From: UBA1731 sp963653155
GTDB taxonomy: Bacteria > Verrucomicrobiota > Kiritimatiellia > RFP12 > UBA1067
Direction of reading: 5' to 3'
DNA: 59,971 nucleotides
Assembly: GCA_963653155.1 (NCBI GenBank)
Contig: CAVJWR010000003.1
Span: 1 to 59,971, forward strand
Shown: one piece after another, positions 8,515-15,422 of the stretch
Position numbering within the stretch: position 1 is the first letter of the stretch
Layout of the letters: every line of letters begins with the position of its first letter
The notes under the pieces: generated by a model
Databases searched by the model: none
What the model was told of the DNA's origin: nothing
What the model saw: the letters and a program-made list of their open reading frames with translations, nothing else
Made by a program: the position numbers and the translations under genes

Positions 8515-8918
8515 CCAAGTCGCTTGAGGACTACATTGAGATTGTATATGTTCTTATCCACGAGAAGAACCGTGCGCGTGTGCGCGACATAGCGACTTCC
8601 CTCAAGGTTAAGATGCCGAGTGTCGTCAAGGGACTTTCCGAACTGAAGAAGCTCGGCCTTGTGACGCAGGAGCCGTATGGCGACGTGGAGCTTACGGCAA
8701 AGGGCCGCCGCATCGCCACCATGATCCTGAACCGGCACAACAAGATACGCGAATTTCTCATGCGCATAGGGGTGTCACGGCGAATAGCCGACAAGGACGC
8801 CTGCCTGATGGAGCACATCCTTTCCGCAGAGACGATGGATAAGATACGGGATTTCCTCAAGAAAGGCCCGCCACAGAACGCATCTGCCGCCAAGGCCAAG
8901 GTCGCGGAATCGGTCTGA
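8511..8918 (+). CDS. DtxR/MntR-family metal-dependent transcriptional regulator
   Basis: 135 aa: an N-terminal winged helix (residues 1-70) and a dimerisation/metal domain, without the SH3 domain of long DtxR proteins, so MntR-sized. Putative metal ligands by alignment from memory: D7 and E10 as in MntR (SLEDYIE), H76, then C98, E101 and H102 (CLMEH), where Cys is the DtxR-type choice and MntR has Glu. The site therefore looks mixed, and Mn versus Fe specificity cannot be called. The family represses metal uptake, but no transporter is adjacent; it is translationally coupled to parA and followed 35 nt later by cstA. Confidence 0.9.
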   Translation: MTKSLEDYIEIVYVLIHEKNRARVRDIATSLKVKMPSVVKGLSELKKLGLVTQEPYGDVELTAKGRRIATMILNRHNKIREFLMRIGVSRRIADKDACLMEHILSAETMDKIRDFLKKGPPQNASAAKAKVAESV

Positions 8919-8953
8919 GGCAGTTTATTCACGCAGCAAGCAGGTTGTAAGTC

Positions 8954-10687
8954 ATGAACGGTCTTGTCCTTCTCATCATCGCGTCCGCATGTTTTCTCGG
9001 CGGCTATTTCCTGTACTCCCGCTTCTTGGGCAAGGTGCTTGGCATCGATTCCACTAGGGAGACCCCTGCGCACACTCGGCGCGATGGCGTAGACTACATT
9101 CCGGCGCACCCGACGGTGCTGTTTGGACATCATTTCGCGGCCATTGCCGGAGCTGGGCCGATAGTGGGGCCTGTGCTTGCCGCAGAGTTCGGGTGGGCAA
9201 GTGTAGCCCTTTGGATCATAATCGGATGCATCTTCATTGGGGCCGCACACGACATGATTGCACTGTTCCTCTCCGTGCGGCATGGGGGCGAGTCAATCGG
9301 GACTGTCATAGGCGAAGTGCTTGGAAAGCCTGGACGGATACTGTTTCTCCTGTTCAGCTGGTCGGCGCTTGTCCTGGTGCTTGCGGAGTTCACCCGGCAG
9401 ATTGCGGCTACGTTTGTGGCCGATCCCGCCATCGCCACGGCTTCTCTGCTGTTCATCGTGGAGGCAATCGTCTTCGGGATATGCGTCTACCGTCTGCACA
9501 TGCCCGTACTCTGGGCCTCCCTAATATTCGTGCCCGTCATGTTCGCGTTCGTGTGGGTAGGGAACGTGTTTCCCCTTGATGTGTGCGCGATGATGGGCAT
9601 GTCGAAAGAGGCGGCACAGGCCATGTGGACCGTTGTGCTTCTTGCGTATTGCTTCCTTGCGTCCACAATGCCGGTGTGGCTTCTGCTCCAGCCCCGCGAC
9701 TACCTTAATGCGTATCTTCTCTATGCGATGATGGCGTTGGGCTTCCTCGGCGTGTTCGTGGCGCACCCTACGCTTCACATAGATGCGTTTGCCGGATTCT
9801 CGGCTGTCGGCCGCAGTGGAGTGCAGGAACTGCTGTTCCCGTTCCTTTTCGTGACGGTCGCATGCGGCGCGTGTTCCGGCTTCCACGCACTTGTCGCCTC
9901 CGGAACGTCCGCCAAGCAGCTGGACAACGAGAAGTCAATACGCCCGATCGCCTATGGCGGAATGTTGCTTGAGGGCGTGTTGGCGATCATTGCCCTTATT
10001 GGCGTCGCGGGCACGTACATGAGCCAGAAGGAATATGTCAACGCAGTGCAGAGCATGGAGCCGGTGCAGATGTTCGCATCCACGGTTGCGGGCTTCTGCG
10101 TGACGATATTCGAGAAGTTTGGTGTCGCGCCCGATGTGGGCAAGCGCATCGCGGAGTCTTTCATGCTTCTTTCGGTATCTGCGTTCCTGATGACTACCGT
10201 TGATGCCGGTACGCGCCTCGCACGCTTCTCCTGGCAGGAGCTGATGGACTGCTTCCCGTCGAGGAAGGGCAACGGCGCGGAGTCTGTCGCATCCGGCCAT
10301 CGTTCTCCGGTGCTTGGCTTCTTCCATAACATGTATGTAGGCACCACGATCGTGTGCGCACTGGCTGCGGCATTGCTTCTCGGAAATCCAAAGGCCGCAA
10401 AGTCGCTTTGGACCATCTTTGCCTCCGCCAACCAGCTCCTTGCGTCACTTACGCTCCTTGCAGCAACGCTTTGGTTCGTAAGAAGCAAGAAGCCATGCTG
10501 GCTCACGCTCGTGCCGATGTGCTTCATGCTTTCCGTATCGTCCTATGCGCTGATATCGATCTTCGTGTCCGCCATGGGGGCTGGCGACTGGATGCGCCTT
10601 GGCGCGACCGGCTTCCTGCTCATGGTGGCGATCGCGCTTGTGTTGTTTACGCTTTCCAAGATGCTTGGCCGCCGCGATAGGGCCTGA
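8954..10687 (+). CDS. cstA: CstA-family carbon starvation protein / pyruvate transporter
   Basis: A 577-aa polytopic membrane protein with many hydrophobic helices. Family landmarks: the N-terminal GGYFLYSRFLGKVLGID, PTVLFGHHFAAIAGAGPIVGP, ACGACSGFHALVASGT and a central TVDAGTRLARF. CstA/YjiY proteins import pyruvate and possibly peptides under carbon limitation. Length is shorter than E. coli CstA (about 700 aa) and close to the shorter homologues of other phyla. Only a poor Shine-Dalgarno precedes ATG 8954. It lies just downstream of the DtxR-like gene and may share its transcript. Confidence 0.93.
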   Translation: MNGLVLLIIASACFLGGYFLYSRFLGKVLGIDSTRETPAHTRRDGVDYIPAHPTVLFGHHFAAIAGAGPIVGPVLAAEFGWASVALWIIIGCIFIGAAHDMIALFLSVRHGGESIGTVIGEVLGKPGRILFLLFSWSALVLVLAEFTRQIAATFVADPAIATASLLFIVEAIVFGICVYRLHMPVLWASLIFVPVMFAFVWVGNVFPLDVCAMMGMSKEAAQAMWTVVLLAYCFLASTMPVWLLLQPRDYLNAYLLYAMMALGFLGVFVAHPTLHIDAFAGFSAVGRSGVQELLFPFLFVTVACGACSGFHALVASGTSAKQLDNEKSIRPIAYGGMLLEGVLAIIALIGVAGTYMSQKEYVNAVQSMEPVQMFASTVAGFCVTIFEKFGVAPDVGKRIAESFMLLSVSAFLMTTVDAGTRLARFSWQELMDCFPSRKGNGAESVASGHRSPVLGFFHNMYVGTTIVCALAAALLLGNPKAAKSLWTIFASANQLLASLTLLAATLWFVRSKKPCWLTLVPMCFMLSVSSYALISIFVSAMGAGDWMRLGATGFLLMVAIALVLFTLSKMLGRRDRA

Positions 10688-10716
10688 TGCACGGCACGTG
10701 TTCCGCTGAGTGCGGT

Positions 10717-11898
10717 TCAGGCGTCTGCCATTTGGACAGACTTTGACGCACGGCGGCGATAGTCCGACATTGTCATCCCCGTTTCGCGTTTGAAGAGCGT
10801 CTTCAGGTGCGCTTCGCTGTTGAAGCCGCAGCGTTCGCCGAGACGCGCGAGCGGCAAATCCTCAGTGCGGAGCAGTTCCTTTACGAGGTCAAGCCGTGTG
10901 CGCTGTAGCGTCTTCGCCGCTGTCGTGCCGAGCACGTCGTGGAAGTGCAGTTCCAGCAGACGTTCGGACGTGCCGACCGCATACGCGATGTCGGCGATGC
11001 GGATCGGTTCGGCGGCATGACGGCGGATATGCTCGACGGCCAGAGCCACGGTACGCGCCGTGCCAGTGACATCGGCCGTGGAGACACGCGCTACGACATC
11101 GCGGACGCCGTAGCGGATCGGCTTCCGTGCGACGTGTTCTCCCCGCAGTAGCCGCTCCATCGTTTCGATCGCCAGATGACCACCACGGTTGAAGTCTGGC
11201 CAGACGCTCGTGAGAGTCGGGATCGTGTTTTCGCAGATGTATTCCTCATTGTCGACGCCCACGAGTAGTAGCTGTTCTGGAATCTTCAACCCAGCCGTGC
11301 GACAGGTGTCGATGACGTCCTTTGCCCGCTGGTCGAATTCCGTGAAGATTCCACATGGTTTGGGAAGGTTTTCCAGCCAGTACGCCAGATTGTCCTTGCC
11401 GCGCCTTGGAGGGTCGTAGACATGGGCATCCAGCCCATGCGCGGATAGCGTCTCCCGGAACGCAGCGCATCTCATGCGGAGGAACGCGTTGCGTATGGTT
11501 GCCGGGACGTAGGCGAAATGCCGAAGACGTTTGCTGAGAAGAAGTTCGGCGGCGGCCCGCCCGATAGCCGCGTTGTCGCAACAGACATGGCGCACGGCGA
11601 GACGAGGATCGTTAGGGGCTCTAGACTCGTCGTCATAGGCGGCGATCAGCGCACGTAGGCCGGCGTCCGCGAGGCGGCGGATTTGCGATGACGAGAGCGG
11701 ACGGTCTGTGATCAGTCCGTCCGGCTTTCCCTGTGCAAGGTCGGCGAGCCTGTTCAGGGGATGTCCGCGCAGAAGCCTAACATTCCATCGGGGACGCTGT
11801 GCGGCGGCGTGTAGCACTCCGCCGAGGAGATCTCTCGCGGCCTTTTGGCGCAAGTCTACCTGGACGAGGATGTTCAGAGTGTCGGACGTTGACTTCAT
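10717..11898 (-). CDS. XylR-type AraC-family transcriptional regulator with periplasmic-binding-like sensor domain
   Basis: 393 aa from the ATG at 11896-11898. The N-terminal two thirds resemble LacI/periplasmic-binding sugar sensors (for example GIFTEFDQRAKDVIDTCRTA and the LLVGVDNEEYICE hinge region); the last 100 residues are an AraC double helix-turn-helix (IADIAYAVGTSERLLELHF and LARLGERCGFNSEAHLKTLF). This is the architecture of E. coli XylR, a sugar-responsive activator. The gene is divergent from a secreted GH2 hydrolase, with a 118-nt shared intergenic region holding candidate operators. The frame continues upstream to 11988, but that extension would cover the intergenic control region and is rejected. 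Inference: it senses a sugar released by the island's enzymes. Confidence 0.88.
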   Translation of the reverse strand: MKSTSDTLNILVQVDLRQKAARDLLGGVLHAAAQRPRWNVRLLRGHPLNRLADLAQGKPDGLITDRPLSSSQIRRLADAGLRALIAAYDDESRAPNDPRLAVRHVCCDNAAIGRAAAELLLSKRLRHFAYVPATIRNAFLRMRCAAFRETLSAHGLDAHVYDPPRRGKDNLAYWLENLPKPCGIFTEFDQRAKDVIDTCRTAGLKIPEQLLLVGVDNEEYICENTIPTLTSVWPDFNRGGHLAIETMERLLRGEHVARKPIRYGVRDVVARVSTADVTGTARTVALAVEHIRRHAAEPIRIADIAYAVGTSERLLELHFHDVLGTTAAKTLQRTRLDLVKELLRTEDLPLARLGERCGFNSEAHLKTLFKRETGMTMSDYRRRASKSVQMADA

Positions 11899-11944
11899 GT
11901 TCGCCGGGAAGTATATCAAATTCCTTTCGTCAGCGCGGATTTGT

Positions 11945-11978
11945 TTCGGAAAACACGACAATATTCTTCGGGAAAGCA
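11945..11978 (+). promoter_or_regulatory. Candidate operator: two direct half-sites upstream of the GH2 promoter
   Basis: TTCGGAAAACA (11945-11955) and TTCGGGAAAGCA (11967-11978) repeat in the same orientation with a 22-nt offset, two helical turns, ending 2 nt before the -35. AraC-family activators commonly bind such paired direct repeats next to the -35. Assignment to the adjacent XylR-like protein is inference. Confidence 0.5.
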
Positions 11979-11980
11979 AA

Positions 11981-12009
11981 TTGTCCAAACGACCACCTTA
12001 TGCTATCCT
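11981..12009 (+). promoter_or_regulatory. Promoter of the GH2 gene
   Basis: TTGTCC (11981-11986), a 17-nt spacer, TATCCT (12004-12009), then only 7 nt to the ATG at 12017. This decides the start codon and predicts an almost leaderless mRNA. Confidence 0.65.
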
Positions 12010-12016
12010 TTACGCC

Positions 12017-15000
12017 ATGTTGACTGCAATGCAGATTTTATTCTGTACGATGTTTGCCGCTGCGGCGGCCGAGTGTCGCACGTCTTTGAACGGCACGTGG
12101 AAGTTTTCGGGGCTGACCGCCGCGCCGCGTCCGTTCGGTGCGCTCACGCCACAGGAGATCGAACGCCTGTCGCCGACGACGGACGATGCGGATTGGCAGG
12201 CGATTCCCGTGCCGCGCGACTGGTGGACGCTGCCGAAATACGGTGCGTACCGCGTCGGGGCTTTCGACACGAACAGCGTCTACTTTTGCGGCTTCTACCG
12301 CAAATCATTTGCGGTAGAAACGCCGCACGACGGACGGCGGCGTTTCCTGCGCTTCGAGGAAATCGGCGCGGAGGCGGAACTGTTCGTCAACGGACGGTTC
12401 GTCGCGCACCACCTCGGCGATTTCGTGCCGTTCGAGACGGAGGTGACGGATTTTCTCGTCGCCGGAACGAACCTTGTCGCCCTGCGCGTCCATGCCGACT
12501 ACGCGCCACTCGTGCCGCTGCCGAACAAGCCGCCTTACGTGCGTCCCTACGGGGCGCACTGGGATCGCTACGCGATCAAGGGCGGCCTTTGGCATGACGT
12601 CATGCTGATCGAGACGCCGCCCGTTCGGCTGACTGATGTGCGCGTCGATCCGGCGGAAAACCTGTCGTCGGTGCACATCAGCCTGACCGTCGATAACGCA
12701 GGGGCGCGGCTGGATGGTATGCTTACCGCCACATGGGCGGCCGACAAGGCGGCGGATTCGGCGCGGCCTGTCGCCGCTTGTCGGGAGACGACGTGCGCGT
12801 CGGGGCGGACGGAACTCGTGCTCGACTTGTCGGCGGGCGGTCGCAAGCCCTGGTCGCCGAACGAGCCGAATCTCCATTCCCTCGTTCTTGTGCTAACGGA
12901 TGCCGCCGGGCGCGTGTGCGCGACGCAGCGCGTCCGCATCGGCCTCCGCACGATGCGCATTCGCAACGGACGCTTCGTGCTCAACGGACAGCCAATCTAC
13001 CTTGTCGGCGATTCGTTGCATTCCCACAAGTACGGCGGACGCGGACGCGACAGTCTGGCGGACATCCGCCGCGACCTCGCGGCGTGGAAGACGAATGGCG
13101 TGAACTTGCTGCGGACGGCACATGCGCCGGCGATTCCCGAAGTCTACGACGTGGCCGACGAACTGGGGCTGATGATCTACGACGAATGGTGCATGAGCTT
13201 CTGCAACGCGCTGGATGAGCCGGCGTTTGAACGCGCCAACCTTCCGGCGCTGGAGGCTTTCGTTCGCCGCGACTACAACCACGCGAGCGTCGTCTGCTGG
13301 AGTCTCGGAAACGAGGTGAAGCACCAGCGTCCCGAAGTCGGGCGGCAGCTTGATCTCCAGTACGATCTCGTCAAGCGTCTGGACGGGCAGAACCGTCCGG
13401 CCTGCGCCTTTTCGGGCGTGGCCGACGTCTGGCTCTACGGTGACGCGCGGCGCAAGACCGATTTTCTCGACACGCACCGCTACCACGGCATCGATTCGCG
13501 CAGCTGGACGGAGTGGTTCCCGGCGATGAACGGCTTCTACGCGCAGATGGCCGCGACCTACGGACATAACGGACGGCTGACGATGCCGCTGTTTTTGGGT
13601 GAGTGCGTCGGTGCGGGTTGGGGCATCCGTCCTGACGACGGGATGCGTCCGGGCGACGTCGTGCGTTACGTGGACTGGTCGCGTCGCCCTTGCACATGGG
13701 GACAGTCGGAGGGCATGCCGTTCGCGGGGGCAACGGGGCTTTTGCCGATTCTCGATCCGGCGCGGGGACGGCATTACCTGCAAGGCTACCTTGCGACACG
13801 TCTGGCTGATCTGTTCCGTCAGGATCGGCGGCTCGTCGGCTTCGCGCCCTGGTTCGCCGATCCGACAGTGCCGGGTTGGACGCGGTGGACACAACCCGTG
13901 TATCCGCTGTTGCGGAACGATGCCACGGACAGCGGACGGCTGATGTTCCGTCAGCTGTTTGCGGGCGAGACGCGGCGCGTCGAATGTGTGCTCGTGAACG
14001 ACACGGCGCAGACGTTGGGCGACTTACGTGCGCACGTGTCACTTGCGGACGGTACGCGAGACGTTCCGTTGGTGTCGGTGGACTTGGGCACGGTCGAGCC
14101 GTTTGCGGACGTGGTTCGTCCGTTGGAGCTGACGCTGCCGTCTGACGCGGCGGGCGAGGGTGAGATTCGTCTGCGTGTCGCCGATGCCGTCGGACGCGAA
14201 AGTTGCAACAGTTACGCCGTGCGCCTCCATCACCGCGCCGAGGCGGTCGCGCCTGTGACGAACGCGGCGCACGAGCTTGTGCTGTACGCGACGGATGCCA
14301 TGTTGGAGGAGGTTTGCCGTCGTTTAGGCATTTGTGTGCGTGTTCTGCCGAACGAGGCCGCCTTGCCGGATGCGGGGACGCTCGTCGTGCCGCCGGGCGC
14401 GGCGGTTCAGTCGGATCGGGAACTGGCGCTGTTCGTCCGTCGCGGCGGCACATTGCTGGTCTTGGAGCCGGAAGGGCTGACGCCGCCGGGGTTCCCGTTC
14501 TTGCGTTTGCAGGCCGCGCCGAACCACTTGGTCGAACCGGTGGCCGTCGCGCATCCCGTCTTTGACGGTTTGACGGCGGCGGACTTCGACACGTGGGCGG
14601 AGCGTCCGAATGGACACGTCGTCGAACGTGTCCTCGCGCCGATTGACGAAAGCGTGCTGGCGGCGCGTCCGCGCTACGTCAAGGGCGGTGCGGGCATGGC
14701 GTTGGCCGAATATCGCTTCGGTGCGGGACGGTACTTGGTCTCGACGGTCGCGGCGCAGAACCTCTGGGACGTCAACCCGGCGGCGACGCGGTATCTACGG
14801 AATCTGCTCGCCTATGTTGCGGGCGAACGGCACGACGGGACGGCGGCTCCCGCGCTCGATCCGCCGGATTTCCGTTCGACGCCGTCGGCGCTCAGCGACG
14901 ATCCGCTGATTGTGCAACGTGCGGACGCGCCGCCGCGCCGCATCGATTTCCCGGCGGCGGTGACGAACGCGCCGTTCAAGATCCTGTTTCTCGGGAAGGA

Positions 15001-15319
15001 CAAGGCGAAGCTCGCGACGAACCGCTACCGCTACCTGACGCTGACGTTCACGAGCCGGTCGAAGGGACTGGTCGACGTCACGATTCCCGAAAACAGCCAC
15101 CGCAACCGCCTGACATGTACGTTGCCGCTCGCCTGTTCGGACGGTGAGCCGACGACGGTGTGGCTGGATCTCGAAAAGGACTTCCGCTTTGCGCGATCGG
15201 GGACGTTTCCGCTGTCCGAGGCACGAGGCGAAATCATACTCTACAACGGTTTTGAAAAGGAACAGGGGTATCCGCGTCCTCCGGCGTCGTTCACGCTCCA
15301 TGAGATGAAGTTTGAATGA
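12017..15319 (+). CDS. Secreted glycoside hydrolase family 2 enzyme (beta-galactosidase-like)
   Basis: 1100 aa. A signal peptide (MLTAMQILFCTMFAAAAAE) precedes the GH2 sugar-binding jelly roll (SLNGTWKFSG, YRKSFAV, LFVNGRFVAHH), an immunoglobulin-like domain, and the TIM barrel with acid/base E433 in SLGNEV and candidate nucleophile E529 in FLGECVG. The C-terminal half adds a class-I-amidotransferase-like or trimerisation-like domain (LVVPPG, FVRRGGTLLVLEPEG, GAGRYLVSTV) and a final beta domain. GH2 members cleave beta-galactosides, mannosides or glucuronides; the substrate is not determinable here. ATG 12017 is set by the promoter 7 nt upstream; the frame is open back to 11708, but that part has no signal peptide context. 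Divergent from the XylR-like regulator. Confidence 0.9.
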   Translation: MLTAMQILFCTMFAAAAAECRTSLNGTWKFSGLTAAPRPFGALTPQEIERLSPTTDDADWQAIPVPRDWWTLPKYGAYRVGAFDTNSVYFCGFYRKSFAVETPHDGRRRFLRFEEIGAEAELFVNGRFVAHHLGDFVPFETEVTDFLVAGTNLVALRVHADYAPLVPLPNKPPYVRPYGAHWDRYAIKGGLWHDVMLIETPPVRLTDVRVDPAENLSSVHISLTVDNAGARLDGMLTATWAADKAADSARPVAACRETTCASGRTELVLDLSAGGRKPWSPNEPNLHSLVLVLTDAAGRVCATQRVRIGLRTMRIRNGRFVLNGQPIYLVGDSLHSHKYGGRGRDSLADIRRDLAAWKTNGVNLLRTAHAPAIPEVYDVADELGLMIYDEWCMSFCNALDEPAFERANLPALEAFVRRDYNHASVVCWSLGNEVKHQRPEVGRQLDLQYDLVKRLDGQNRPACAFSGVADVWLYGDARRKTDFLDTHRYHGIDSRSWTEWFPAMNGFYAQMAATYGHNGRLTMPLFLGECVGAGWGIRPDDGMRPGDVVRYVDWSRRPCTWGQSEGMPFAGATGLLPILDPARGRHYLQGYLATRLADLFRQDRRLVGFAPWFADPTVPGWTRWTQPVYPLLRNDATDSGRLMFRQLFAGETRRVECVLVNDTAQTLGDLRAHVSLADGTRDVPLVSVDLGTVEPFADVVRPLELTLPSDAAGEGEIRLRVADAVGRESCNSYAVRLHHRAEAVAPVTNAAHELVLYATDAMLEEVCRRLGICVRVLPNEAALPDAGTLVVPPGAAVQSDRELALFVRRGGTLLVLEPEGLTPPGFPFLRLQAAPNHLVEPVAVAHPVFDGLTAADFDTWAERPNGHVVERVLAPIDESVLAARPRYVKGGAGMALAEYRFGAGRYLVSTVAAQNLWDVNPAATRYLRNLLAYVAGERHDGTAAPALDPPDFRSTPSALSDDPLIVQRADAPPRRIDFPAAVTNAPFKILFLGKDKAKLATNRYRYLTLTFTSRSKGLVDVTIPENSHRNRLTCTLPLACSDGEPTTVWLDLEKDFRFARSGTFPLSEARGEIILYNGFEKEQGYPRPPASFTLHEMKFE

Positions 15320-15341
15320 AGAGGGGAGTTTTGGGGGAGCG

Positions 15342-15374
15342 CACACGGAGGCACGGAGAGACGGAGAAAAACGG
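15342..15374 (+). repeat. ACGGAG repeats, 8-bp period
   Basis: ACGGAG at 15345, 15353 and 15361, an 8-bp period, lying between the GH2 stop and the next gene. The same pattern occurs inverted at 59126-59147 (CTCCGT three times, 8-bp period). No coding role is evident. Confidence 0.6.
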
Positions 15375-15422
15375 AATGCAGATTTTTAGATGAAGGCACA
15401 GCAAAAGAAAGGAAGCAAACAT

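Noticed and set aside
11708..12016. N-terminal extension of the GH2 protein
   Set aside because: It would be Arg-rich, overlap the divergent regulator gene and its control region, and hide a good signal peptide that starts at 12017.
12893..14453. Several minus-strand open frames of more than 300 aa under the GH2 gene
   Set aside because: They are Arg/Pro/Thr-rich reverse readings of GCG/ACG-rich codons; the GH2 frame has full catalytic motifs.
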